42,914 nt of DNA, from NCBI GenBank assembly GCA_020722345.1, contig DYKZ01000004.1, forward strand, positions 1 through 42,914, written 5' to 3'. Made by a program: the position numbers and the translations under genes. Shown in pieces: positions 23,495 through 32,001 of the stretch. How positions within the stretch are numbered: the stretch's first letter is position 1; every line of letters starts with the position of its first letter. The notes beneath the pieces are model-generated. The model was given only the letters and a program-made list of their open reading frames with translations. It was not told the DNA's origin and ran no database searches. The stretch comes from Anaerolinea thermophila (GTDB lineage Bacteria > Chloroflexota > Anaerolineae > Anaerolineales > Villigracilaceae).

Positions 23495-26400
23495 ATGTCC
23501 ATCTCACGCGATACATTCGACCCGGCGAAGAACTACAAGCGGGTCCGCTACCACCAGGACCGGGACCTGCTCGACTCGGAGCTCAACGAGCAGCAGGACA
23601 TCATCAACCAGGAGCGCAGGAAGCTCGCGGACATCCTCTTCAAGGAGGGGGCCATCGTCAGCGGCTTCGGCGTGACGGTCGCGGCCAATGTGCTTACCGT
23701 GGCCGAGGGGCTGGTCTACATCGACGGCTGCCTGGAGCGCGTGCCCGGAGCGGTGCTCACCTATGACCCGGCCAAGACGAGCGGCGCGGATTACGTCTAT
23801 GTCGAGCTGCTCAAGTACAACTACGGCTACAACCAGGACGCCGTGCTCATCAACCCCGCCACCGGCGAACCCACCGCCGAGCGGGAGAAATGGGTTCTTT
23901 CCCTCAAGGATCACGACACGAGCGGCGAAGCCTTGCCCAACAACGTGACCCAGCGGAAGGTGGTCGCCCTCCACAAGTTCGACCGTGAGACCGGCGACGT
24001 GACCGCGACCGTCCGCGAGAAATCGAACCTCTATCTCCAGGACCTGCTCGGGACGCTGCCCGGAAGCCGCATTACCGTGGCGTCGATCACCGAGGACCAA
24101 CTCGCCTTCGCCGCCGCCGAGGGGCTGAATTCGCTTCTCCAGAACCTGGCGGAGCGGACCTATGACCAGGCCGGCAGCTACCTGGTGAAAGGACTCGACA
24201 GCTTCATCGGCGACAACGACGGCGAGAACGTCGAGGTGATCACCAACGCGGGCCGCGCTTACATTCAGGGCTTCCGCCTGCAGAAGGACATGCCCACGAC
24301 AACCCTGGTGCCCAAATCCACGGCGGTCAAGTCGGTCCGGGGCGAGCAGAAGACTTACGTGGTCGGCACCCGGCGGTACGCGCTCAACAGCACGCCCCTC
24401 AAGGAAACCACTCAGGTCGAAGCCATCGTGGAGATCGTCTCCAACATCACCCGCGGCTCCGTCGGGGGCGGCGAAGATCTGCTCGTCCCCAACCCGGTGG
24501 TGGACATCCTTGAGGTGAGCCAAGGTGCGACGGTCTTTCAGGAAGGCGCGGACTGGCAGCAGTCCGGGAACTACGTGGACTGGCTGGGCTCCGGCAACGA
24601 ACCGGCCATCGGCACCACCTACACCGTCCGCTGGACCTACACCAAACAGATGATCAAGGGGACGGACTACGTGGACGGCGGCTGGTTCGGACGCTCGGGG
24701 CATCCGGCGGCGGACGAGTATTTCTATCTGGTCACCGCGCAGAGCGCCACCGGCGAAACTCAGTACGATTCCGCCAAGGTCGTGTCGCGCGATACTTTGA
24801 CCGGGGAGATGAACCGCCTCTCCTGGCTTCCGGTCAGCGGCGCGACCGGGTACCGCATCTACCGAGGCACGCAGAATACGGTCCGCGCGGACTTCCAGCG
24901 GCTCAAGGACGTGGCCTCCGGGGTTACGTCCTACATCGACGACGGCGTCGACGAGATCATGGGCGGCAACCCGCCCGCCTCCAATACGAGCGGCCTGACC
25001 ATGTCCACGGTGCAGATCGAACCGGGCAACCTCTCCATCATCAACTTCGGCCGCACCGACATCGGCGACGAGCCGGTGGACGGCTCCAACTGCAGCATCG
25101 ACTACGACTACTATATCGGACGCAAGGACATCATTTACGCCACCACCCGCGAGATCAAACGGTTGGAAGGCGCTCCGGCCGACTGGCCGAAGCTGCCCAT
25201 CGTCCCGGAAGGCACCCTCGGACTGTGCAGCGTCGATTGTCCGCCGAATTCGGTGGACCTGACGGTCGTCAATTTCGGGCTGACCCGCATCACCATGGAC
25301 CAGATCCACGAGATCATCAAGGATGTAGAGGACTTGAAGTACAACGACGCCCAGTTCCAGATGAACAACGAGCTCCAGAACCGGGACGCCCAGACCAAGA
25401 AGGGCGTCTATTCCGACGACTTCTCGAACGACGCCCAGTCCGACATCTACCACAGCGAGTGGAGCGCCCGCATCGACGAGGTACGGCGGTTCGCCGCCCC
25501 GAACCGAGCGGCCACGCCGCAGGTGCTCGATGTCGACTTCGCCGGGAGCGACGCCATTTTCAAGGACAGCCTCGTTCTCCTTCCGGGCATGGAGCGCGTA
25601 CTCATCGAGCAGATCGATTGGTCCGAAGACAAGAACATCAATCCCTACGCCGTGTTCGAAAAACCAGACGCCGCCGTGGAGGTGACGCCGAATATCGGTC
25701 GGCGCGGTCAGACCGGCGTGGCTGTGGTCGGTTCCAACTTCACCCCCGGCGCGACCGGCGTGACGGTGCGCTGCGACGGGAAAGTGGTGGCTTCAGGTCT
25801 CAGCGGCGACGCGGTAGGCAGAGTCATCGCCTCCTTCGTTATTCCCGACGATGTCCGCAACGGCAACCGCGTGGTCGAAATGACCGACGGCACCTACTCG
25901 GCGCAAGCCAACCTTCAGGTCAACGATCCCCTGGTCATCACGCGAATCGAAAGGGTCGTGGTCAACCGCACCATCGTGCAGCGTCAGACCATCGTCCAGC
26001 AGGTGCCGCCGCGCATCATCCGCGTCCCCGTGGTCCGGACCGTCTGGCGCTGGCGCTGGGTGACCCGCCGCCGGGACCCGCTCGCGCAGACCTTCAGCTT
26101 CGGGGAGAACCGGGTCATCTCCGCCGTGGGGCTTCACTTCACGCAGAAGGATGCTTCCATCCCGGTAACCATTCAGATCCGCGGCGTCACGACCGGGCTT
26201 CCCAACGAGGTCATCCTGGCCGAGAAGGTCATCGCCCCGAGCGAGATCGCTCTTGGTTCCGAGACCAAGGTCGTCTTCGACGATCCCTTCTACGCGGAGG
26301 CGAACACCAGCTACGCCGTCGTGCTGCTGACCAACAGCACCAATTACCGGGTGCGTATCGCCACGCTGGGCCGCCTGGGACAAAACGGGGTCATCACCCG

Positions 26401-27088
26401 GCAGACCTATACCGCCGGGGTATTGCTGGAAAGCTCGAACGCCGAAACCTGGACGCCGCTCAACAGCTCTGATCTCACCATGAGAATCTACGGCTACGAT
26501 TTCCAGCCCGAAGGCGAGGTCCGCTTTCAGCCCATCACCGGAGTGCAGTTCAGCGACCTGAACCTGGACGAGTATTCGTCCATTCCGGAGGGCTGCGGCA
26601 TCGTCTGGGAGTACTCGACCGACGGCGGCGTCATCTGGGACGCCATCGTGCCGGCGGAAGAGGAGCGGCTGCCCAACCTCGCAACGCAGGTCCTGGTGAG
26701 GGCGATCCTCTCCTCCAACGCTCCCAACGACTCCCCTGTGCTGAACTACAAGGACGTCAACCTCATCGGTTATCTCAACGACCCGACCGGCGCGTATTTG
26801 AACCGTGAGAACGAACTCACCCAGGGCGTCTCCTCCACCAAGGTCTACACGCAGATGAACATCCCCAGCGGGACCACCATCGATTGGTTCGCCTCCAACG
26901 ACGGCGGGTCAACCTGGGAACCGATATCCATCCAGACGACGCGGGAGATCGATCAGGAGTGGACCGAGTACACGCTCACCAGAACCTTCTCCGATCCGAA
27001 CGGAAACAAGGTCCGCTACAAGGCGGAGATGACCGGCAACAACCTGGTTTACCCGAGGATTCACACCCTCGGCGCGACGCTGAGCTGA
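23495..27088 (+). CDS. Large tail fibre/baseplate protein with DUF4815 domain
   Basis: Protein of 1197 residues. Residues 1-350 have the DUF4815 pattern (FDPAKNYKRVRYHQDRDLLDSELNEQQDIINQERRKLADILFKEGAIVSGFG; DSFIGDNDGENVEVITNAGRAYIQGFRL). A fibronectin-like part (SWLPVSGATGYRIYRGTQN) lies near residue 445. Residues about 730-800 are an IPT/TIG-like domain (VTPNIGRRGQTGVAVVGSNFTPGATGVTVRCDGK). This is followed by a basic, Trp-rich linker (VWRWRWVTRRRDPLAQTFSFGEN), and a beta-sandwich (VTIQIRGVTTGLPNEVILAEK). The C-terminus has further strands. It is probably a structural arm of the baseplate or a fibre connector, and the last big protein before the terminal fibre genes. The ATG has an AGGAGGA site. 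Confidence 0.85.
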   Translation: MSISRDTFDPAKNYKRVRYHQDRDLLDSELNEQQDIINQERRKLADILFKEGAIVSGFGVTVAANVLTVAEGLVYIDGCLERVPGAVLTYDPAKTSGADYVYVELLKYNYGYNQDAVLINPATGEPTAEREKWVLSLKDHDTSGEALPNNVTQRKVVALHKFDRETGDVTATVREKSNLYLQDLLGTLPGSRITVASITEDQLAFAAAEGLNSLLQNLAERTYDQAGSYLVKGLDSFIGDNDGENVEVITNAGRAYIQGFRLQKDMPTTTLVPKSTAVKSVRGEQKTYVVGTRRYALNSTPLKETTQVEAIVEIVSNITRGSVGGGEDLLVPNPVVDILEVSQGATVFQEGADWQQSGNYVDWLGSGNEPAIGTTYTVRWTYTKQMIKGTDYVDGGWFGRSGHPAADEYFYLVTAQSATGETQYDSAKVVSRDTLTGEMNRLSWLPVSGATGYRIYRGTQNTVRADFQRLKDVASGVTSYIDDGVDEIMGGNPPASNTSGLTMSTVQIEPGNLSIINFGRTDIGDEPVDGSNCSIDYDYYIGRKDIIYATTREIKRLEGAPADWPKLPIVPEGTLGLCSVDCPPNSVDLTVVNFGLTRITMDQIHEIIKDVEDLKYNDAQFQMNNELQNRDAQTKKGVYSDDFSNDAQSDIYHSEWSARIDEVRRFAAPNRAATPQVLDVDFAGSDAIFKDSLVLLPGMERVLIEQIDWSEDKNINPYAVFEKPDAAVEVTPNIGRRGQTGVAVVGSNFTPGATGVTVRCDGKVVASGLSGDAVGRVIASFVIPDDVRNGNRVVEMTDGTYSAQANLQVNDPLVITRIERVVVNRTIVQRQTIVQQVPPRIIRVPVVRTVWRWRWVTRRRDPLAQTFSFGENRVISAVGLHFTQKDASIPVTIQIRGVTTGLPNEVILAEKVIAPSEIALGSETKVVFDDPFYAEANTSYAVVLLTNSTNYRVRIATLGRLGQNGVITRQTYTAGVLLESSNAETWTPLNSSDLTMRIYGYDFQPEGEVRFQPITGVQFSDLNLDEYSSIPEGCGIVWEYSTDGGVIWDAIVPAEEERLPNLATQVLVRAILSSNAPNDSPVLNYKDVNLIGYLNDPTGAYLNRENELTQGVSSTKVYTQMNIPSGTTIDWFASNDGGSTWEPISIQTTREIDQEWTEYTLTRTFSDPNGNKVRYKAEMTGNNLVYPRIHTLGATLS

Positions 27089-27101
27089 TCGGAGGGATGT
27101 C

Positions 27102-27407
27102 ATGATCGTTCGAAGACAAGGCGGATTGACCGAGTTCATTCCGTCACCACAGGAAAAACGCGAGGGCGTCCTGCGGGATCACGCCCTCGAACTGCTCGCC
27201 AACCTCGACGCCCGCATGCGGCGCATCGAGGAGCGGCAGGGCATCTCCACGGACGCCGCAGAGGCGTTCGCAGGACTCATGGCCCGCATCCGGCGGGAGG
27301 AACTCGAAGCCAAGCGGATCAACCGGGAACTGATGGACGCCGGATACCTGCATGAAGACCTGTCCGCCGCGGCGCTTGCGGCGCAGGCCGGGAGGAACCA
27401 ATTATGA
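27102..27407 (+). CDS. Small helical protein, possible fibre chaperone
   Basis: Protein of 101 residues, almost entirely helical with charged repeats (HALELLANLDARMRRIEERQ and MARIRREELEAKRINRELMD). It lies between the DUF4815 protein and the beta-propeller protein and its stop overlaps the next start (ATGA). Helical accessory proteins of this size often help fibre assembly or join fibre parts, but no family is recognised here. Confidence 0.6.
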   Translation: MIVRRQGGLTEFIPSPQEKREGVLRDHALELLANLDARMRRIEERQGISTDAAEAFAGLMARIRREELEAKRINRELMDAGYLHEDLSAAALAAQAGRNQL

Positions 27408-28717
27408 GCATCACCATAAAGAGCAACACCGATACGATTCTGGAACTGCCCGGGCTTACGGGTACGCTCGGACCTGGAAAGACCGCCGTCGTTCCAGCGA
27501 TGACCCCGGACTTGCTGCGCGCCGTGGACCTCGGCCTGCTGCTGGTCCCCAACGGCGCGGAACCATCCGAGGGGCTGCCGCCGGTCGTGTTCGACCACCG
27601 CTACCCGAACGTCCTGCCTCTAACCGCCGGGCGCGCCTACTATGTCCGCGTCCTCCGGACCCCGGGCGGTTTCCACGACGGGACTCGGGTTCGGGACTTC
27701 CTCGCATATTACGGCGACGGCGCGGGCATGAGCTGCGCTTTCTCCGACAACGGCTTTGCCTGGGACGCTGAGAAGAAGGTCACCGGCATCGCGGCCAACG
27801 GCTATCACGTGGTCTGCGCGCTGGAGGCCGCTGACCGGCTGCGCATCCTCTACTGGAACCCGGATGTTCCCAACCAGCCCTATGCCATGGCCGGTCTGCG
27901 CACAGCGGTCTGTGATCCGTCGGTTGCCCCCGCCGCGTTCACGGGCGATACCCCGTGTTCCGGTGACCTGGTGACCGAGGGAAGCGTCCAGGTCTGGAAC
28001 CGCGGCCACTACGGGCCGTCATTTCTCTGGTACAACCCGCTGCCCACCTCGGTCGAAGGAAGACCGTTCACCTGGCGCTACGCCATGTATTTCATCGCCT
28101 CGACCGGCGGCAACGACAGCCTCGGTCTGGCCTGCTCCAATGACGCGGTCGTATGGAAGTTGTTCGGAAACGGCCCGATCCTCTCCGGTCTGATCGACCC
28201 GCAGCCCTGGGAAGGCGCGAACGGCTACGTCTCCGCCGCCCACGTCGAGCGGCTTCCCGACGGGAGATGGTGGATGCTCTACTCCGGGGGCTCCGCGGGA
28301 AACGCCGGAATCGGCTACGCATGGTCCTGGGATCGCGTCCACTGGCGCAAGTCCGAGCTCAACCCCGTGTTCAAGAACGGCAGCGGGCCGTTCCTCGAGC
28401 GCTGCTATACCCCGAGTCTGGTCCGGGACGCCGACGGCTCGCTGCTCCTTTACCGCGCGGCCAAGGACGCGACCGACTACCGGACCTTCGTTTCCCGTCT
28501 GCGGGCACCGGCCCTCGGATGGCGGGACCTGCTCGGCCCGGACCGGCTCGGTCAGGGGCTCACCGCGCGGGAGGCCATCCACCGGGGCGTCGGCACCCAG
28601 GCTGAACGCGACGCTGCTCTCCCGAACCCGTCCAAGGGCGACGAGTGGTTCAACACCGACCTCGCGGGCGGCGGCAAGTGGGAGAAACACACCGGCACCG
28701 ACTGGAAGCAGACCTGA
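27404..28717 (+). CDS. Beta-propeller (glycosyl-hydrolase-like five-bladed) tail protein
   Basis: Protein of 437 residues, the last gene of the tail operon. The first 60 residues (MSITIKSNTDTILELPGLTG) look like an attachment domain. Residues 80-380 have blade repeats of the kind in GH43/GH32-like propellers: SCAFSDNGFAWDAEKKVTG, SLGLACSNDAVVWKLFGNGPIL, LPDGRWWMLYSGGSAGNAGIGYAWSWDRVHWRKSELNPVF, SLVRDADGSLLLYRAAKDAT. The C-terminal 45 residues are a separate small tail (AEREAALPNPSKGDEWFNTD type). Such folds in tail tips can bind or cut surface polysaccharide. The catalytic acids were not assigned, so enzyme activity is not claimed. This is the best candidate for receptor binding in the window. 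Confidence 0.75.
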   Translation: MSITIKSNTDTILELPGLTGTLGPGKTAVVPAMTPDLLRAVDLGLLLVPNGAEPSEGLPPVVFDHRYPNVLPLTAGRAYYVRVLRTPGGFHDGTRVRDFLAYYGDGAGMSCAFSDNGFAWDAEKKVTGIAANGYHVVCALEAADRLRILYWNPDVPNQPYAMAGLRTAVCDPSVAPAAFTGDTPCSGDLVTEGSVQVWNRGHYGPSFLWYNPLPTSVEGRPFTWRYAMYFIASTGGNDSLGLACSNDAVVWKLFGNGPILSGLIDPQPWEGANGYVSAAHVERLPDGRWWMLYSGGSAGNAGIGYAWSWDRVHWRKSELNPVFKNGSGPFLERCYTPSLVRDADGSLLLYRAAKDATDYRTFVSRLRAPALGWRDLLGPDRLGQGLTAREAIHRGVGTQAERDAALPNPSKGDEWFNTDLAGGGKWEKHTGTDWKQT

Positions 28718-28930
28718 TTTCCGGAACACCTCATTTTTCTTCGGATGCCAGGAAACCCCGCAACCCCGCGTGTTTCCGCAGGTTACGCCTCCATGTACAT
28801 AACTCATTGGAATCAAAGGGGTTATGTGTCGAATTCACCTTGCTTTCTGTTCGGAAAGAAGCCTGTATGTGTGTGAACACAAGAGCCGATCCCTTGCCGG
28901 GAACGGGCTTACAGAACGCAAGGAGAGACC
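28718..28930. other. Intergenic region of 213 bases with two small inverted repeats
   Basis: This is the largest gap in the window and is more A/T-rich than the genes on both sides. It marks the change from tail operon to amidoligase cassette. It contains GGAAAC-N15-GTTTCC (28751-28777) and a 7-base perfect inverted repeat ACATAAC-N17-GTTATGT (28797-28827), which could be operator sites. The ribosome site AAGGAGAG precedes the amidoligase start. No clear -35/-10 pair, T-run terminator, tRNA or attachment site could be identified, so its function is left open. Confidence 0.5.
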
Positions 28931-30001
28931 ATGGACTTACGCCGGATCAACTTCGGAATCGAGATCGAGACAGTCAAACGGACGCGCGAGCGGGTGGCCC
29001 AGGCGATCCAGTCGGTGGTGGGCGGCCAAGTCCGCCACATCGGCAGCCCGGGGAGCTTCGACCCCTGGGAAGTCACCGACGACCACGGCCGGGTCTGGAA
29101 AGTGGTATCCGACGGCTCGCTCATCAATGTGCCGGTCCACCTGCGGGCCGAGGTGGTGAGCCCCGTCCTGTCTTACGAGGACATCCCCGTCCTCCAGGAA
29201 GTCGTCCGGGCGCTGCGGGCCTGCGGAGCCAAGGTGGACGACCGTTGCGGCATCCACGTCCACGTCGACGCCACAGCCTTTGACGGCCGGACCCTCGCGA
29301 ACCTCGCCAAGATCGTCTACAAACAGGAAGCGCTCATTCTCACCGCTCTGGGCGTGAACGAGACACGCCGCCGCAACTACAGCAAACCAGTGAGCGACGA
29401 CCTCATTGCCCAGATCGAGCGCCGCCGTCCCAGGACCAGGGACCAGCTCAACCACATTTGGTACGGCTACCACAACCGGCAGCCCCAGCACTACGACAGC
29501 ACCCGCTACCACGGGGTGAACCTGCACAACGTCTGGTACCGGGGCACGGTCGAGTTCCGCTGGTTCGAAGGGACGCTCCACGCGGGCAAGGTGAAAGCCT
29601 ACGTACAACTGGTCCTGGCCGTGGCGGCCAAGGCGCTGAACGGCCGGGCCGCATCGAGCCGCAAGCGGTCCTTCGACCCGCAAAGCGCCCGGTACGACTT
29701 CCGGGTCTTCCTGCTCCACCTGGGGCTCATCGGTGATGAGTTCAAGACCGCGCGCAAGCATCTGATCGCCGCCCTGCCAGGGGACTCGGCATTCAAACGC
29801 GGCAGGGTGAAACCAAATGAACAACCCGCCGACAAGGCGGAACCCTTCACGGAGGCCGGGCCCGACAATCCGGCAGGACAGCCGGATTGGACGCGCCAAG
29901 GGCGCGCCCAAAGGGTGAGGGCCATGGACGGCCCGAGTCAAACCCGGCCTCCGGCTTTTTCGGGGGGCGAAACCGGCGGGGCTCAAGGAGGCGCGTCATG
30001 A
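28931..30001 (+). CDS. Amidoligase family protein
   Basis: Protein of 356 residues whose first 290 residues look like an amidoligase of the glutamine synthetase/COOH-NH2 ligase superfamily (Amidoligase_2-type). Visible motifs are [12 protein letters not shown] at the N-terminus, [25 protein letters not shown], the [16 protein letters not shown] block, and [19 protein letters not shown], which supply the expected Glu and His/Arg residues. It is predicted to form amide bonds with ATP between a carboxyl and an amine. The last 65 residues are low-complexity and glycine/proline-rich, perhaps an added tail. The stop overlaps the start of the DUF5049-like gene. The substrate is unknown. Confidence 0.85.
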   Translation: MDLRRINFGIEIETVKRTRERVAQAIQSVVGGQVRHIGSPGSFDPWEVTDDHGRVWKVVSDGSLINVPVHLRAEVVSPVLSYEDIPVLQEVVRALRACGAKVDDRCGIHVHVDATAFDGRTLANLAKIVYKQEALILTALGVNETRRRNYSKPVSDDLIAQIERRRPRTRDQLNHIWYGYHNRQPQHYDSTRYHGVNLHNVWYRGTVEFRWFEGTLHAGKVKAYVQLVLAVAAKALNGRAASSRKRSFDPQSARYDFRVFLLHLGLIGDEFKTARKHLIAALPGDSAFKRGRVKPNEQPADKAEPFTEAGPDNPAGQPDWTRQGRAQRVRAMDGPSQTRPPAFSGGETGGAQGGAS

Positions 30002-30498
30002 GAGTGCTGATCCGAAACACCGCCCTCAATGGGCAGCCGCTGGAAGGCGACGGCGAAATCTTCACCGGGGCGACGGTGACCGACGTGGTCCTGGCCATGA
30101 AAGGAGCCACGCTCTTTTCCGACCAGCGGGACCTCGAGGATTACATCGACATGGTCCTGCGCAACGCCAAGATGCTGTCTGGCGTCGAGCTTACGGTCCG
30201 GGGCGATACGCCGGAGGAAAAGGCCGCATCCTTCCTGGATGCCCTGATCAAACACGGCCTTGCCGAGGTGCAGGACGACAAATCGGCCCGGATACCGATG
30301 CCCTCCCTGGTTTGGCAGGGCATCGACGCGGTCCGGCTCTCGGGGTTGACCAACATGCTCGACCGGCCGGTCGTCGCCCGGCTGGCCGGGGAGCTCGGCT
30401 GGCCCGACGCCGCGCACTGGATCGAAGAGCACCCGAAGGAATACGCCGAGGGCGTCTTCCGCGGATTCATCGTCGATCCGCAGGGAGGGAAACCCTGA
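29998..30498 (+). CDS. DUF5049-like protein of the amidoligase cassette
   Basis: Protein of 166 residues starting at ATG 29998, which overlaps the amidoligase stop (ATGA); the track's 29887 start lies in the previous gene. The C-terminal 60 residues ([53 protein letters not shown]) have the pattern I associate with DUF5049. The N-terminal half ([22 protein letters not shown]) is an alpha/beta segment of unknown function. Its overlap with both neighbours means it is co-translated with the amidoligase and the amidotransferase, so it may be the substrate or carrier of the modification. That is inference. Confidence 0.6.
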   Translation: MRVLIRNTALNGQPLEGDGEIFTGATVTDVVLAMKGATLFSDQRDLEDYIDMVLRNAKMLSGVELTVRGDTPEEKAASFLDALIKHGLAEVQDDKSARIPMPSLVWQGIDAVRLSGLTNMLDRPVVARLAGELGWPDAAHWIEEHPKEYAEGVFRGFIVDPQGGKP

Positions 30499-31280
30499 TG
30501 TGCGGACTCGCGGGCGTCATCTTCGGAAAGAAGCGGCGGCGAGTCGAGGAGCGGGAGCACCTCGCCTGGCTCTTCACCCGCCTGCTGCTGCTGAGCGAGG
30601 AGCGCGGGCCCCATGCCACGGGCGCGGCATGGCTCGATGCCGACGGCGGCCACCGGCTCTTCAAATGTCCGGTGACGGCTGAGCGGTTCGTGACGGACAA
30701 GGCCTTCTCCGAACTCCTTGCCTCCATGGACAACCGCGCCACGCTCCTGCTCGGGCACACCCGTTGGCGCACCCGAGGGGACGAGCGGGTCAACAGCAAC
30801 AACCATCCGATCCGCGCCGGGGAGGTGATCGGCACCCACAACGGCACCATTTACAACGCAGACTACCTGTTCCGCCGCTGGAAGATGCGGCGCTTCGCCG
30901 AGGTGGACAGCGAGATTCTGTTCCGCCTGGCCGCGAACGCCGCACGGGACGGTGCCATGGATATCGAGCGGTTCAAGGCGCGGCTCCGCCGCTGCCGCGG
31001 GCAGATCACCGCCGTCATCGCCTGCCGGACCGACCCGGGCACCGTCTTTGTGCTCAAGGGGAACCGGCCGTTGGAACTGCGCTGGCATCCCCGCCGCAAA
31101 GCGGTTCTCTACGCTTCGGACCCCGCATACCTCGACGCCGTGCTGGCGGAGGAAAAAGGCTGGAGGGAGCTTCCGGTCCCGCCCATGAGCCTGGTGGTGT
31201 TCCGGCGCGAGGACCTGGCCGCGTATTCGGTGGAGCCCTTCGAGTTCGTCGCCCAGGAGAGAAAGGGCGCGGAGCCATGA
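30498..31280 (+). CDS. Class II glutamine amidotransferase-like protein (Ntn hydrolase)
   Basis: Protein of 260 residues beginning [10 protein letters not shown], with Cys2 as the expected N-terminal nucleophile once Met is removed. Other GATase II motifs are TLLLGHTRWRTRGD, NNHPIRAGEVIGTHNGTIYNADYLF (substrate-binding NG and N-H patterns), EVDSEILFRL, and ALYAS-like RRKAVLYASDP. The protein would release ammonia from glutamine or act as a hydrolase. No synthetase domain is attached. The ATG overlaps the previous stop (TGATG); the track ORF starts earlier. With the amidoligase it may supply or remove amide groups. Confidence 0.9.
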   Translation: MCGLAGVIFGKKRRRVEEREHLAWLFTRLLLLSEERGPHATGAAWLDADGGHRLFKCPVTAERFVTDKAFSELLASMDNRATLLLGHTRWRTRGDERVNSNNHPIRAGEVIGTHNGTIYNADYLFRRWKMRRFAEVDSEILFRLAANAARDGAMDIERFKARLRRCRGQITAVIACRTDPGTVFVLKGNRPLELRWHPRRKAVLYASDPAYLDAVLAEEKGWRELPVPPMSLVVFRREDLAAYSVEPFEFVAQERKGAEP

Positions 31281-31885
31281 CAGACACTCCAATGAACCCC
31301 ATGAACCAGGCAATGAACCCAACAGAACCCTTGAAGCCGAACACAAACGGAATGTTGAGGCTCTTCGTCTACGGCACCCTGAAGCGCGGTTTCTGGAACC
31401 ACGACCGCTTCTGCCGGGGAGTCCTGGCGGTGGAGGACGCCTTGGTCCGCGGCCGCCTCTTCGAGACATCCTCCGGAATCCCGGTCCTGCAGGTCCCGGA
31501 GGAGGACATCCTCGCCGTCGGGACCACCGACCCGCTCGCCGACGTGGCCACCTGTCTGCGTGCGGAAACGCACAGGCAGGCACAAGCGCGCGTCGTGGCT
31601 CGCATGTCCAATCCCGAGCCAACCCCCGACCGGCTTCCGAAGAAGGGCACAGGCGCGCCCTGGGGCCCCGTGTACGGGGAGATTCTCACCTTCGACGATC
31701 CCGTGATCCGCCTCCCGGCCATCGACCGGCTGGAGGGGTTCCACCCCGGCGGTCCCTGCCTCTACCGCCGGGTCCTGGTCTCCGTCCGGGCAAACGGAGA
31801 GGTCCTCCCCGCTTGGCTCTATGTTGTTGATCTGACAGGATATCGAGGGTTGACGACGCTGCCGTCCGGCAAATGGCGTTCCTGA
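31277..31885 (+). CDS. Gamma-glutamylcyclotransferase-like protein (GGCT/AIG2 family)
   Basis: Protein of 202 residues. The family signature RLFVYGTLKRGFWNHDRF (strand and YGTLxxG loop) is present, followed by GRLFETSSGIPVLQ, GPVYGEILTFDD, LPAIDRLEGFHPG and YRRVLVSV, including the acidic residue (E in LEGF or in the GE) used for catalysis. It would cyclise gamma-glutamyl groups to oxoproline and so cut gamma-glutamyl amide bonds. The first 25 residues (MTDTPMNPMNQAMNPTEPLK) are an unusual methionine- and proline-rich lead; a later start (ATG just before LRLFVYG) is possible. The ATGA overlap with the preceding stop supports the longer one. Confidence 0.85.
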   Translation: MTDTPMNPMNQAMNPTEPLKPNTNGMLRLFVYGTLKRGFWNHDRFCRGVLAVEDALVRGRLFETSSGIPVLQVPEEDILAVGTTDPLADVATCLRAETHRQAQARVVARMSNPEPTPDRLPKKGTGAPWGPVYGEILTFDDPVIRLPAIDRLEGFHPGGPCLYRRVLVSVRANGEVLPAWLYVVDLTGYRGLTTLPSGKWRS

Positions 31886-31896
31886 AATCAGTCTCG

Positions 31897-31928
31897 ATCA
31901 AGCCGCGGATTTCTCTTGATTTTCTCTT
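31897..31928 (+). terminator. Weak candidate terminator after the amidoligase cassette
   Basis: A six-base stem ATCAAG (31897-31902) with CTTGAT (31915-31920) and a 12-base loop is followed by TTTCTCTT. It lies 12 bases after the last cassette gene and just before the BREX promoter. The stem is short and T-rich run is broken, so it is doubtful. It shares bases with a -35 candidate. Confidence 0.25.
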
Positions 31929-31954
31929 GCGAACGATATAACATACGCTATTAT
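31927..31954 (+). promoter_or_regulatory. Candidate promoter of the BREX operon
   Basis: TTGCGA (31927-31932) and TATTAT (31949-31954) are spaced by 16 bases in an A/T-rich stretch, 48 bases before the start of the Xre regulator. A second possibility is TTGATT (31916) with TATAAC (31937), spaced 15. The region has an imperfect dyad, CGATATAAC to TTATATTCG, that could be the operator of the regulator gene it precedes. Confidence 0.45.
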
Positions 31955-32001
31955 ATTCGGTCAAGGGCCGTGGTCTGCCATCCAGACAAGAGGTGCAGCG
32001 A

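Noticed and set aside
29850-29953. Intrinsic terminator from the 11-base inverted repeat in the amidoligase tail
   Set aside because: The arms are 82 bases apart, within a coding frame, and followed only by a short T-run. No gene ends there.
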